From Fen-1058 sp964398185 (GTDB taxonomy: Bacteria > Chloroflexota > Anaerolineae > Fen-1058), in contig CAYNML010000003.1 of the NCBI GenBank assembly GCA_964398185.1, positions 1 through 64,000 of the forward strand: 64,000 nucleotides of DNA. The letters are read 5' to 3'. Position 1 is the stretch's first letter. Every line of letters starts with the position of its first letter. Position numbers and translations under genes: made by a program. Shown in pieces: positions 41,096-50,720 of the stretch. The notes below the pieces were generated by a model, which worked only from the letters and a program-made list of their open reading frames with translations, had not been told where the DNA came from and ran no database searches.

Positions 41096-41132
41096 TGCGA
41101 TAGTGCGGCAGTCTTGTAGTCAGGTAGTCGAA

Positions 41133-41166
41133 GCCCCGTCGGCTGGAGAAGTCGGCGGGGCCTTAT
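41133..41166 (+). terminator. Hairpin after the ABC exporter operon
   Basis: GCCCCG (41133-41138) pairs with CGGGGC (41156-41161), with a further wobble stem inside, followed by CTTATTAT. It lies in the convergent gap before the 41193 gene. The T tract is weak. Confidence 0.5.
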
Positions 41167-41192
41167 TATGCTGGCCGGTCATTCCCGCGCGC

Positions 41193-44100
41193 TTATGGCC
41201 TGATGGCTTCCGTGAGAACCACGCGCTGCTGCGCGGCATCGATCGCGTGTGTGCCGCTGACGGGCAGGCGGCCGGCGGGCTCATACAACCCGATCGCGAT
41301 GCGGTATTCACCCGGCGGCACATTCGCCAGCGGAATGAGCAACGTCTCGGTGATCACTTCGTTCGCGATCCAGCGCGAGGTGGGATAGGCGTTGTGGCGC
41401 GGCATGGCGTCCCACTGCGCGACGATGGTCTCGGTGGCCGGATCAAAGATGTGCGCGAAGACTTTGTAGTTGCGGGTGATATCGCGCCGCGCCTGCCACG
41501 CCAGATCGATCTGCAGCGTATCGCCCTCGCGTTTCAGATCGTAACCCAGCAATTGAATCTGATCCCCGAAGACCGCATCGAGCGGCTGAGACATGGTCGG
41601 TGCGTTGAAGTTGCGGGCGGGCGGCTCGATGGCGCGCCACGCGTGCGGATCAAGATGAATGCCGTCGATGGTCGTGCGGCCCACTTCTGCTTGCGAGGCG
41701 ACACGATAGAGGATCACGTCGAGCGCATAGACTTGATCGCGCGGGAGATCGGCGGGCAGATCGAGTGTGTATGCGTCGTTAAGCGTGCCCGGCTGCCACG
41801 CGCTGGTCGGCTGAAAGCCATAGCCGGGCTGCGTATCGAGTGAAGTCCAGACTTTGCCAGAAGAATCGTGCAGCCGCAGCGAGATGCCGTAGTTCGCATC
41901 TGTCACACCAGAGATCGCCCACTGCAGCAGCACGTCGAGACGATCCAGATCATGCAGTTGCGTTTGCACTGCCGCGAGTCCGATGTTGGGCGTGAGCGAT
42001 CCGAATTGGGGTGAGGTGGGCTCGTCGGAATGCTTGATCCAGATCGGCGCGAGGAACTGAGTATCATCGCCTACTTGCACCGACACGTAGTACATGCCGG
42101 TGGGTAAGGCGTAGGGCACATGTAATGTCACTCTGTTCTGCCCGTTCTGTACAGGCGTAACCGTCTGTGTGATCGGACTCGGCCCGCCGAACAGATGCGT
42201 GGACGGTGCAACGAGCGAGACGGTGGCGCTTACCTCCGCCGACGAAGCAATGCTCCACTCCATGTCTACTTCTACGCTGCCCGTATCTGGCGCAAAGCGT
42301 GCCTCAGACTTCATCAGACTGATGTCGTCACGAAAAGCATAACCGCCCGGATTGTGATGCAGCCACGGCTTGCTGACGAAGTCCATCGTTAGGTCGCGCG
42401 CCTCAGCGGACACCGCATAAACGTGCTGTGCCACGGCGATGAAGAGACCGTATCCAAAAACGATCAACGCGGCCCACCACACATTGCGAGACGGAATCAA
42501 ATGGCGCAGATCAACATCCAGACCGTTCGTGTCACGATAAAAGCGAATCAACAAGAAGACGGTAAGTACCGCCAGTGTGATGAGCGAGACAGCTTCGCCA
42601 ACGGTGCGGAGGAGCGTATTACTCAACCACACGTCGAGACGGTCTCCGCCGTTCCGGGTTACATCCACTTGTACATAGCCCAGATCGGGCGCGGCGCGAG
42701 CGGGTATGTCCGCGCCATTTTGATAAGCCCGCCAGATCGGCCAGTAAATGATCGGCAAATTAAGGGTGGCCGTTTCCGATTGAGTGCGCACGCTCCACGT
42801 TTGCCAAGTGGCGCCCCATTGAGACTGCATGGAATCTACAGAGCCAGCAGAAACGATCGGGCGGAGAAGAATCGCCGTTGGATCGATCAACAGCGGCCCG
42901 GTGTGCGGTCGCGGGATCAGCGTGCGCGGCAGATACTCGGCGCGGATCGTTGTGCCGATGTTGCCGGTGAACGCTTCGTACAGCTGCAACCGTTGGGGCG
43001 TGATCTCATCCGATCGGATGGGCAAGTAATCGGGGCGCAGGGTGAACAGCATTGACGCGACGAGGATCAATCCAACCGGCACAGCCACACGCGCCGGACG
43101 CGTGACAACCAGCGCTAGATACCCAATCGTCAACGAGGTGAACAACGCCTGAATCGACAGGAAGCGCCACGGGAATTGTGTGTACGATAGCAGCGGCAGC
43201 GTGTCCCACAACGGTTTGGACAACGGCGTGATCATGAACGTGGACAACGCCAGCCCGATCAGCACGAAGAGGCGGAACGAACTTGAATCCGTTTTAACGG
43301 ATTTGTCTTGAGCAGCGACCGAATTCATTCGGTCGCGTTTCCACGTCACGATCAAGGCAATGAGGCCCGCCACTGTCCCGATCGCTTGCACCAGCCCCAT
43401 CGCAAACGGCGAATTCGATCCGGGCGCGGTCGTAATCGCGTAGTCGAAGCCGATCGAGTTTTGGATCAGGTTCGCCGCCCGGAAGTGTTCGGCATAGTTG
43501 AAGTAGCCCGTCGTCTGCACAGCGCCGACTTGCGTCAGGCTCGCTTCGCCCAAAGCAGGCAGCCAGAAGAACGCGGACAGCGCGAAGGCAAGCAGAAGTC
43601 CAGCGCCAATGCCAAGGATGGTGCGCCCCACTGGGAAGCTTGGCACTGTTACGTGTTGCGTATTGCGTATTAACCACGCACCACGCACTACGCCATACGT
43701 GATGACGAACGGCGAGAAGATCAGCGCCGAGATGTTGTGCGTGAGAATCAAGCCGCCGTAAGACAGCGCCAGCAGCGGCCAATTGCGGGCGGAATCAAAG
43801 ATGCGATCGATCGACCACAAGATGAGCGGATAGAAGATGAACGCGTAGAACTCGCTCAGCGAATCGCCGCGCACGTAGACGTTGACCAGGTGAAATGGCG
43901 CATAGAGGTAAGCGACCGCCGCCAGCCACGCCGCCCAACGAGTAGTGAAATGCCGCCGTGCCCAGCCGTACAGCGCGAAGCCCGCGCACACGAAGCCCAG
44001 CGTCTGCACGATCTTGATCGAGGTGAGCAGATCGAAGCCGAGGAAGTTGAAAATCGCCGCAAAGTAATACGGCAGCGCAGCATAGAAGTTAAAAAAGGGA

Positions 44101-44360
44101 TAGCCCAGGCCGTAAGCCGCGTCAGGCATCCACCGCATGGGGAAAACGCCCTCGCGCAGGTTCGCCATCAATTGATGCAAGCGGAAAAACAAGAAGGGAC
44201 TATCGCCGCCGCCGCGCGTATTGACGAGTCCCGGCCCGGTCCACAACGGCAGCGCGGCCAGCAGCGCCGCAAGCAAAAGCGTCAGACCGATCCAGGGGAT
44301 CGATCTGACGCTTGCGCGAAAACCCGATTGAGGTTGTACGGCAGAAGCGGCGTTGGTCAC
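41193..44360 (-). CDS. Giant membrane protein, PTPS-related family, with C-terminal beta module
   Basis: 1055 residues. The first 560 residues form about twelve membrane helices with RGGGDSPFLFFRLHQLMANL, FPMRWMPDAAYGLGYPFFNFY and RGDSLSEFYAFIFYPL, the pattern of the 6-pyruvoyl-tetrahydropterin-synthase-related/YfhO-like membrane family, probably a GT-C glycosyltransferase. The soluble C-terminal half holds beta-domains and ends with the module LLGYDLKREGDTLQ, VFAHIFDPATE, PPGEYRIAIGLYEP shared with two family-39-like proteins here. GTG start at 44360 with GAGG 6 bases upstream. A heptamer array (43648-43703) lies within the membrane half without frameshift. Confidence 0.82.
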   Translation of the reverse strand: MTNAASAVQPQSGFRASVRSIPWIGLTLLLAALLAALPLWTGPGLVNTRGGGDSPFLFFRLHQLMANLREGVFPMRWMPDAAYGLGYPFFNFYAALPYYFAAIFNFLGFDLLTSIKIVQTLGFVCAGFALYGWARRHFTTRWAAWLAAVAYLYAPFHLVNVYVRGDSLSEFYAFIFYPLILWSIDRIFDSARNWPLLALSYGGLILTHNISALIFSPFVITYGVVRGAWLIRNTQHVTVPSFPVGRTILGIGAGLLLAFALSAFFWLPALGEASLTQVGAVQTTGYFNYAEHFRAANLIQNSIGFDYAITTAPGSNSPFAMGLVQAIGTVAGLIALIVTWKRDRMNSVAAQDKSVKTDSSSFRLFVLIGLALSTFMITPLSKPLWDTLPLLSYTQFPWRFLSIQALFTSLTIGYLALVVTRPARVAVPVGLILVASMLFTLRPDYLPIRSDEITPQRLQLYEAFTGNIGTTIRAEYLPRTLIPRPHTGPLLIDPTAILLRPIVSAGSVDSMQSQWGATWQTWSVRTQSETATLNLPIIYWPIWRAYQNGADIPARAAPDLGYVQVDVTRNGGDRLDVWLSNTLLRTVGEAVSLITLAVLTVFLLIRFYRDTNGLDVDLRHLIPSRNVWWAALIVFGYGLFIAVAQHVYAVSAEARDLTMDFVSKPWLHHNPGGYAFRDDISLMKSEARFAPDTGSVEVDMEWSIASSAEVSATVSLVAPSTHLFGGPSPITQTVTPVQNGQNRVTLHVPYALPTGMYYVSVQVGDDTQFLAPIWIKHSDEPTSPQFGSLTPNIGLAAVQTQLHDLDRLDVLLQWAISGVTDANYGISLRLHDSSGKVWTSLDTQPGYGFQPTSAWQPGTLNDAYTLDLPADLPRDQVYALDVILYRVASQAEVGRTTIDGIHLDPHAWRAIEPPARNFNAPTMSQPLDAVFGDQIQLLGYDLKREGDTLQIDLAWQARRDITRNYKVFAHIFDPATETIVAQWDAMPRHNAYPTSRWIANEVITETLLIPLANVPPGEYRIAIGLYEPAGRLPVSGTHAIDAAQQRVVLTEAIRP
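43648..43703. repeat. Eight-unit heptamer array inside the PTPS-related gene
   Basis: Eight 7-bp blocks in register: GTTACGT, GTTGCGT, ATTGCGT, ATTAACC, then ACGCACC, ACGCACT, ACGCCAT, ACGTGAT. The second half is roughly the reverse complement of the first. It encodes the cytoplasmic-loop-like stretch GAWLIRNTQHVTV. Confidence 0.8.
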
Positions 44361-44445
44361 GCTGAGCCTCTACTGCGAAACCGAGTCTCTCCAGCGCCGA
44401 TCGGTGTACGCGGCAGTCCGCAGAAACCCGGTTTTACACGGTGCT

Positions 44446-45003
44446 TTACGCGCTGCGCGCGCGGCGCAGAATGCTGTACGCCAGGAAACCGGCTGCGCCC
44501 AGCACGCCGATACCCAGCACGCCCAGCGCGATGCGCCCGATGGTCGACATGCCGCCCGTGCTGCCAGCGGTCGCCTGATTGTTCTCCGGTTGCGCGCCCA
44601 GATTCACGCCGTAATTGATCTCGTACTGTGCGCCGCTGGCCAACGGCACAGCCCACTGCCCTGAAGTCGTCACCTGGCCCTTGACCTTGTTCACATCGGG
44701 TCGGGCTTGCACGGTGTACTGGCCCACCGCCAGATTCCCAAAGCAGTAGGCTTGATCAACTTCCGTGCCGTCGGTGCGATAGCTGGCCAGCCGGCCTGTT
44801 TCATTGGACAGGATGAACGTGACATTGGCCAACAGCGGTTCATCGGGTGGCGTGTAGGTGCCGTCGCCATTAACATCGTTAAAAGCGCGCACGCAGATTT
44901 CGCCCACGCCTTGCGGCCATGGCGCGGCGGCCTGCGCGGCCGGCAAGCCTGCCAGCAAGGATGTGGCGACAACCAGCAAACTGATCCAGCGTATGAAGCG
45001 CAT
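44446..45003 (-). CDS. Secreted SdrD-B-like domain protein with C-terminal membrane anchor
   Basis: 185 residues. A signal peptide (about 1-26, ending AAQAAAP) precedes one SdrD-B-like beta domain with a calcium-type loop (RAFNDVNGDGTYTPPDEPLL) and the closing strands AVGQYTVQARP and WAVPLASGAQYEINYG. A membrane helix (about 155-177) and a basic end (ILRRARSA) follow. It is the minimal member of a four-gene family that continues with the three LysM proteins upstream on the same strand, and it lacks the LysM and N-terminal module. Gap to the next gene is 24 bases. Probably a surface-exposed, membrane-held protein. Confidence 0.75.
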   Translation of the reverse strand: MRFIRWISLLVVATSLLAGLPAAQAAAPWPQGVGEICVRAFNDVNGDGTYTPPDEPLLANVTFILSNETGRLASYRTDGTEVDQAYCFGNLAVGQYTVQARPDVNKVKGQVTTSGQWAVPLASGAQYEINYGVNLGAQPENNQATAGSTGGMSTIGRIALGVLGIGVLGAAGFLAYSILRRARSA

Positions 45004-45027
45004 GATGCGGTTCCTCTCTGCCTGAAG

Positions 45028-46578
45028 TTAGGCGCGCCGGCGCGCGATGACGAAGGCGCCGATGACGCCCGCCGCCAGCAGCAGCACCAATCCGCCGATG
45101 CCGGCCAGAATGCCGCCGATGTTCGATCCTCCGCCCGACGAGCTGCTGGATGATTCGCTGCCGCTGGTCGTGGTGGTGGCGCCTTCACCCGAGCGGCTGC
45201 CGAAGTCGATGCTGACCCTGGCGCCGGCTGACAGGGGCACACTCCACCGCTCGTCCGAGGTGGCCGTGGTATTGGGCGCGGGCTGCACGGCAATGCTGTA
45301 GCTGCCCGGCTTCAAATCACTCAGGCAGTGGGCGTCTGCGGCGTCGGTGGACACGTGCTCGGTCACCGTGGCGCCATCACCATCGATTACGGTGAACGTG
45401 GCGCCAGCGACTGGCCCTTCACCGGGATCGCGCAGCGCATCGGCGTTGACATCTTCATAGGCAAACAGGCACAATGTGGCCAGATTTGACGCGGCTGCTA
45501 CCTCTGTCGCCGCTGCCGTCGGGGGCACGGCGGGTTCCGTCTGTGGCGTCGCAGCGACCGGCGCTTGCGGCGTTTCTGCCGACGGCTGTGCGGGGGCCGA
45601 GGTGGCGGTGGGCTGCGGCGCAGCCGTGGGCTGCGGGGCAGTGGAACCCGCGCCGCCTTTGATGATGATCTTCTGCCCGATCGAGAGAATTGACTGCGCG
45701 TTCAAGCCGTTCAACGCGTAGATGGTATCCAACGGCACATTGTATTGGAACGACAGTCCAAACAACGTGTCGCCGGCCACGACCGTATGCACGATGGCGC
45801 CGGTCGCATCGGGTTGTACCGCGGGCTGCGGCGGCGTGGTGGCCTGCGGTTGCGGCTGTGGCTGCGCGGCTGTGGTTGGCTGCGCCGTAGGCTGCGCGCC
45901 CAGAATCACCAGCTCAGCCTGATCCCACCACGCATCCAGGTGGATGGCGCCGGAACCGCGCCAGTCGTTGCGCGTGAACACCACTACCTTGCCAGCGGCC
46001 CCCACGGTGCCTTCCGTGCACAGCTGCCCCCAGGTATCATGTGGATTCCCCGCAGCCGACCACTTGATGTTGGGATTGTCCCAGTTGGCATCCCCCTCCA
46101 GAAAAATACCGACTTGCGAACGGCCATTCATGGCAGTAACTGACGGGTCGCCTTTGCCGTAGTCCCTGTTCTGGGCGTACAGGCGCGAGTGGGCGCAGAA
46201 GCGGACTTGCGACCCGGCCGGGATGCCGCCGACCGCCTGCGACCAACCCCCAATCCACGGGTCATACTGGCGGCCAATATGGGCCGAAGCATCGCCCTCC
46301 AGAACCAGCTCCGGGTACGCTCCAGAAGGATTGGTCTCGGCGCTGAAATCGGGGTTCAGCGCGTACTGCAATTCTGAAGCATTGTTCGGTTTCTCAATGA
46401 TCTGGAACCAGCGGCCCCAACCGGTGGGCTGTTTGTTGCTGTCCGTGTAGGGCAGGTTCATGCCCGGATTTTGCAGCAGGTTGCCAGACTGAGCTTGCAA
46501 GACAGCCGGTGCGACGGCCAGCGCCGCAGCGATCAGCGCCAGCACACTGCCCCAGATGATCAACTTCTTGATGTTCAT
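45028..46578 (-). CDS. Surface protein: GFEG-like module, LysM, SdrD-B-like domain, membrane anchor
   Basis: 516 residues. Signal peptide (about 1-30), a beta-rich N-terminal module starting GNLLQNPGMNLPY (about 32-230) with KVVVFTRNDWR and a final LDAWWDQAELVIL, a Pro/Gln/Thr linker, one LysM domain (VHTVVAGDTLFGLSFQYNV, about 268-313) that should bind peptidoglycan or chitin-like glycan, a second linker, an SdrD-B-like domain (FAYEDVNADALRDPGEGPV), a Ser/Gly stretch, a membrane helix and a basic end (IARRRA). AAAGGAG lies 10 bases before the ATG. It is the second member of the surface-protein cluster. Confidence 0.85.
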   Translation of the reverse strand: MNIKKLIIWGSVLALIAAALAVAPAVLQAQSGNLLQNPGMNLPYTDSNKQPTGWGRWFQIIEKPNNASELQYALNPDFSAETNPSGAYPELVLEGDASAHIGRQYDPWIGGWSQAVGGIPAGSQVRFCAHSRLYAQNRDYGKGDPSVTAMNGRSQVGIFLEGDANWDNPNIKWSAAGNPHDTWGQLCTEGTVGAAGKVVVFTRNDWRGSGAIHLDAWWDQAELVILGAQPTAQPTTAAQPQPQPQATTPPQPAVQPDATGAIVHTVVAGDTLFGLSFQYNVPLDTIYALNGLNAQSILSIGQKIIIKGGAGSTAPQPTAAPQPTATSAPAQPSAETPQAPVAATPQTEPAVPPTAAATEVAAASNLATLCLFAYEDVNADALRDPGEGPVAGATFTVIDGDGATVTEHVSTDAADAHCLSDLKPGSYSIAVQPAPNTTATSDERWSVPLSAGARVSIDFGSRSGEGATTTTSGSESSSSSSGGGSNIGGILAGIGGLVLLLAAGVIGAFVIARRRA

Positions 46579-46677
46579 GGTGTTACTTCTCCTTTGGATG
46601 TTAGCCGCAATTATAAACCATTTTGCGCGTGCGTCCGGGGTGGAACCACGGCGGGAAATGACGGGGTGATTGACAGG

Positions 46678-48225
46678 CTACAGCCAGGCATAGCGCCGGC
46701 GGCGGCGCAGCCAGATGACCAGGCCGATCAGCCCGGCGGCGCCCACCAACAGCCCGATCAAGAGTGCCACGTCCTCGATCGGGAAACGGTTCAACGCGGC
46801 CCGATCGATCTGCACACCAAGCGGCACGGCGACGATGGCATCGCTGGGCAGCGAGATGGACCAGCGCAGCTGTTGGGTTGCCACATAACCGATCGGGAGA
46901 CTGATCAGCATCCGATAGGTGGTGGCGGGCAAGCCGGTGAAGCACGTCTCATGGCTGGCTGCCTCCAGCTGCGCATCAGCCACCACTTCATCCTGCGCAT
47001 TCACTACCTGCACCTGCAGCCCGGCTACTGGCAGCGGCGTTTCACCGGCCAGGAACAGCCCGTTGGCGTCGCTGTCGGCAAACGTGCGCAGGCAAATCGA
47101 GCCCCGCCCGGATCCGGTGCTGCCGCCGGTCGTCACAAAGGGATTGCCCGTCGATGGCTGAGCGGGGACCTGCGGCTTGGCCTCTGGCAAGGCGATGATC
47201 AACTCGCGGCCCAACTCAATGCGCGAATCGGGCTTCAAGCCGTTCAGTGCCATGATCTGATCGACCGGCACCCCGTATTGCAGCGCCAGCGCGAACAGCG
47301 TGTCACCCGGCTTGACGATGTGTACAATGCGGCCGCCGTTGCTGGCCGTCGACTTGCTCTCAACTGCCACCATGGCCGGAGCCGGGTTCACAGTCACCGG
47401 CGCGCTGAAGCCGCCGCCCAGCGCAACCAGCTCGGCGTCGTCCAGATACATATCGTTGTGCTGCATGGGATTCTCGGGACGGGAGTAGGTGAACACGGTG
47501 ACCTTATTGGAACGCGCCACGGCCTGCACCTCGTACCGCTCGAACTTGTCGTAGACATCCTTCTCCGCCGACCAGACAACGTCCTTGCTCCACGGATCCG
47601 TGCCCCCCGTCGGATCGATGCCGATCTTCATGTGCATGCCGGTCTGGCCGAAGGAGAAATGCGGATTGGGCTGCAATCCATGCAGCTTGGTGGCCGACCA
47701 GGCGTGCATGTAAATGCTGAAGCGCAGCGCCATGCCGGGGCGCACATTCTCCACCACCTGGTAGACGCCGCCTTCGTGCACGCTCCAGAAGGTGAAGTAC
47801 TTTTGCGAGTTCTCGCCGCTGCGGATGCGCGGCGGATCTTGCAGACTGCCGCGGGTGTCCCGGTATTCCGGCATATGCCACGCGACACAACCGTCCGGCG
47901 CTTTAGGGCTGCAGTAGTTGGGGTAAGTCTGATAATAATCCGGGGAGCTGGCATCCTCGTTGGGCGGCTGCCACCACGCCGACCACCCGTCGGCCATCAT
48001 AACGCTTTGCCACGGGCGCGACGGCAGCGGTCCATCACACGGTACGGCAATCCACGGCTTGCCGCCGGGAAAGCTGCAGCGTACTTTGTAGTCGCCTTCA
48101 AAGCCGGGGTTTTCCAGCAAGTTTCCGGACTGGGCATGGAGGCGGGTCAGCGGCAGCCACGCTGCCCCCAGGGCGATGATCAACCCTGCGATTAAGATTT
48201 TCGCCAGCGCCTGCTGCTTCATCAT
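46678..48225 (-). CDS. Surface protein: GFEG module, LysM, SdrD-B-like domain, membrane anchor
   Basis: 515 residues. Signal peptide to about residue 31, then a module of about 230 residues starting GNLLENPGFEGDY with the Trp/Tyr-rich WSAWWQPPNED, the motif VAWHMPEYRDTRG, GQTGMHMKIGIDPTGGTDPW and the closing MYLDDAELVAL, which resembles carbohydrate-binding beta-sandwiches. A LysM (VHIVKPGDTLFALALQYGV), an SdrD-B-like domain (RTFADSDANGLFLAGETPL), a membrane helix and the tail RRRRRYAWL follow. Adjacent ATGs at 48225 and 48222 are both possible. The closest relative is the second module of the 48261-50570 protein. Confidence 0.85.
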   Translation of the reverse strand: MMKQQALAKILIAGLIIALGAAWLPLTRLHAQSGNLLENPGFEGDYKVRCSFPGGKPWIAVPCDGPLPSRPWQSVMMADGWSAWWQPPNEDASSPDYYQTYPNYCSPKAPDGCVAWHMPEYRDTRGSLQDPPRIRSGENSQKYFTFWSVHEGGVYQVVENVRPGMALRFSIYMHAWSATKLHGLQPNPHFSFGQTGMHMKIGIDPTGGTDPWSKDVVWSAEKDVYDKFERYEVQAVARSNKVTVFTYSRPENPMQHNDMYLDDAELVALGGGFSAPVTVNPAPAMVAVESKSTASNGGRIVHIVKPGDTLFALALQYGVPVDQIMALNGLKPDSRIELGRELIIALPEAKPQVPAQPSTGNPFVTTGGSTGSGRGSICLRTFADSDANGLFLAGETPLPVAGLQVQVVNAQDEVVADAQLEAASHETCFTGLPATTYRMLISLPIGYVATQQLRWSISLPSDAIVAVPLGVQIDRAALNRFPIEDVALLIGLLVGAAGLIGLVIWLRRRRRYAWL

Positions 48226-48260
48226 TTGCCGTTCTCTGATACTTGATCCCCGCACCTTGA

Positions 48261-50570
48261 TCAACCGATCCCGGCATTTCCCCGCCGCTGCCGATAGATC
48301 AACACACCGATACCGCCCGCGACCAAAGCGGCCAGCGCCAGCCCGATTGCGCCTTCGCCGCCCGACGCAGGTACTGCTTCCTGCCCGCTGATCCGGCTGC
48401 CAAAATTCACCGATGCAGTGGTGCCCTGCCCCAGGATCACGCTCCAACGCTGATCAGAAGTAGGTTCCGTGCCCGGCGCCGGTTCCACCGCCACCAGATA
48501 CTCCCCAGGCGTCAGGCTTGTAAAGCAATGCGGCTCGCTCAGCCCGTCGGAATTGTATGACACGATCGGTTGGCCGGATCGTTCGGAAATCTGGAACAGG
48601 GTGTCTTTCACCAGCTCTTCGCTGCGCCCCAGCACGCCATCTGCGTTGACATCGTTAAAGGCGCGCACGCAGATCTGCGTTTTGCCGGTCGGCTCCATCA
48701 GCGCCACGGCCGTGGCCGGCAACGAGGTGGCCGTGGGTACGGGCGCTGACGCGTTCTCTTGCGGCGCGGGCGTGGCGGTCACGGCCGGCGCCGCTGCGAT
48801 GACCAGCTCTTGCCCCACGCGAATGAGCGAGTCCTTGGTCAGGCCGTTCAACCGCAAAATCTCGTCCATCGCCACGTTATATTGCAGCGCCAGACCGAAG
48901 ACCGTATCGCCCGCCTTGACGACGTGTACGATCGCTCCATTGGGACGCGGCAGCGCGGTGGGCGCGGGACCGGCATTGACGACTGAGGCCGGTTGTTGCC
49001 CTGCCGGCTGAGCGACAACCGGTTGCGCCGGCGCCGGCTGCACGACACCGGACGCATCGATGATCACCAGCTCGGCGTCGTCCACGTACACATCATTGTG
49101 CTTCTTCGCCAGCTGCGGCATGCTGTGCGTAAAGACCGTTACCTTGTCGCACTGCGCTGTGGCCCGCACCTCGTAATATCCAAACTCATCGTAGGAGTCA
49201 TGCTCTGGACTCCAGACGACGTTGGGGCTCCACGGATCTTCGCCGCCGCACGGATCGATGCCGACCTTCATGTGCATGTTGGTTTGTCCCGACGACAGGA
49301 ACGTCGCGGGATCATCGTCGCGCATGTCCTGATTGGACGACCACGCGTGCATCCACGCGCTGAAGCGCAAGACGCTGCCCGCGGGCACCGCCACGGTCTG
49401 CATCACGCCCGCCTGGTGCACGCTCCAGAAAGTGAAATACTTCTGTGAATTTTTGCCGCTGTGAATGCGCGGCGGTCCGGACACCACGCCTTTGGTATCA
49501 CGATATTCCGGATTGTGCCACGCGACGCAGTTCTCCGGCGCATTGCTATAGCAGTTGTTGGGGTGATCAGAATAGAAATTTGGATCGCCGCTATTCGTGT
49601 TGGGCGGATACCACCACGCTTTCCAGCCGATCGGCACCTGCACCGTATCCCAGCGAATGTACTCACGTTTGCCGTCAACCTTGCGCAGGTCCAGACCTTC
49701 GCACGAAATATGATTCCACGGCACATCATTGGCGCGGCTGCACGGAATGTACAATTGACCCTCAAAGCCGCCGTTCGTTAACAGGTTCTGACCCAGCGCC
49801 ACGCTGATGGGCGTGGGCGGCAGCGCTGTGGCGGGCAGCGGCGTGGCCGTGGGGTATGACGCCTGCGCGGTGGCCGCGGCATTGCCGCTCAACGCTTCCA
49901 GCGCCACATCGTCCCAGTACACCTCGTTTTTGCGGCGCGCATCATCCGGCGCGGCATACAAGAATACAGTGACTTGCGCACTCTGCGCGCGCGCATAGAC
50001 GCTGAACTGCTGCCACGAATCCAGCGCGTCGGCTTCACCCGACCAGACGACGCGCGCATCGTAGGGATTGGTACCGCCCCACGGATCGAGGCCGATGCGC
50101 AAGTGCATCTGCGTGCCGCCGTTGGACACATTCTGCGGCTGCTCGGACTGCGACGACCAGCTCTGCCCAAAGGCCGTCAAGTGCAGATCGCTGCCGGGCG
50201 TCACGGCCACCTGCTGATACACCCCGGCCACATACGTGCCGAAATATTGAAAAATGCGCTGCGCGTTGCCCCCGCTGTGAATGCGATGATCGCACACAGC
50301 GCCGCACGGCGCGCTGGCGATGAAGTCGGGATGATTGTAGGACCACTCGGGTGAACCGGCCGGTCGCGGAATCCACCAGGCGGTCCAGCCTTGTCCCACG
50401 CTGGTCTGGCCGTCTTGCGTCACGAAGGCTCCCTCAAAACCGGGGTTCGTGATCAAGTTGCCGGCCGGGCGCGGGGCCGCCAATCCTTGTGTCGCCTGCG
50501 TCTGCTGCGGCGCCAACGCCAACGCCGCCAGCGCCAACAGGCCCAACGCCATCCATCTTTTCCACGGCAT
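48261..50570 (-). CDS. Surface protein with two GFEG modules, LysM, SdrD-B-like domain and anchor
   Basis: 769 residues, the largest member of the cluster. Signal peptide (about 1-27); first module (NLITNPGFEGAFV to VYWDDVALEAL, about 38-235); short linker; second module (NLLTNGGFEGQLY to VYVDDAELVII, about 262-500) nearly identical in layout to that of the 46678 gene, including CVAWHNPEYRDTKG and GQTNMHMKVGIDPCGGEDPW; LysM (VHVVKAGDTVFGLALQYNV); SdrD-B-like domain (RAFNDVNADGVLGRSEEL); membrane helix; basic tail. Internal duplication is clear. It is probably the first gene of a minus-strand operon of four surface proteins. GGGGAG lies 12 bases before the ATG. Confidence 0.85.
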   Translation of the reverse strand: MPWKRWMALGLLALAALALAPQQTQATQGLAAPRPAGNLITNPGFEGAFVTQDGQTSVGQGWTAWWIPRPAGSPEWSYNHPDFIASAPCGAVCDHRIHSGGNAQRIFQYFGTYVAGVYQQVAVTPGSDLHLTAFGQSWSSQSEQPQNVSNGGTQMHLRIGLDPWGGTNPYDARVVWSGEADALDSWQQFSVYARAQSAQVTVFLYAAPDDARRKNEVYWDDVALEALSGNAAATAQASYPTATPLPATALPPTPISVALGQNLLTNGGFEGQLYIPCSRANDVPWNHISCEGLDLRKVDGKREYIRWDTVQVPIGWKAWWYPPNTNSGDPNFYSDHPNNCYSNAPENCVAWHNPEYRDTKGVVSGPPRIHSGKNSQKYFTFWSVHQAGVMQTVAVPAGSVLRFSAWMHAWSSNQDMRDDDPATFLSSGQTNMHMKVGIDPCGGEDPWSPNVVWSPEHDSYDEFGYYEVRATAQCDKVTVFTHSMPQLAKKHNDVYVDDAELVIIDASGVVQPAPAQPVVAQPAGQQPASVVNAGPAPTALPRPNGAIVHVVKAGDTVFGLALQYNVAMDEILRLNGLTKDSLIRVGQELVIAAAPAVTATPAPQENASAPVPTATSLPATAVALMEPTGKTQICVRAFNDVNADGVLGRSEELVKDTLFQISERSGQPIVSYNSDGLSEPHCFTSLTPGEYLVAVEPAPGTEPTSDQRWSVILGQGTTASVNFGSRISGQEAVPASGGEGAIGLALAALVAGGIGVLIYRQRRGNAGIG

Positions 50571-50659
50571 ATTCTGCTTTGACTCCCCGAAATTTCCTGC
50601 TGCTCAAGTATACTCGATCGAACGTCATACCCCTAAATCTTCATGACCGTCGCTCATCG

Positions 50660-50704
50660 ACCGCGTCCGCGCGGTCGACTCACACCGCGCGGACGCGGTG
50701 TGAG
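50660..50704. repeat. GC-rich palindromes between a GT39 gene and the surface-protein cluster
   Basis: A perfect 16-bp inverted repeat (50660-50675 with 50684-50699) overlaps a second perfect hairpin of 11 bp with a 4-base loop CGGA (50679-50689 with 50694-50704). The two folds exclude each other. No T tract. Confidence 0.8.
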
Positions 50705-50720
50705 AGCGTTGCGGCAATGA

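Noticed and set aside
48226..48447. 74-residue N-terminal extension of the 46678 LysM protein
   Set aside because: It is an off-frame reading of the 3' end of the upstream LysM gene; the signal peptide starts at the ATG at 48225.
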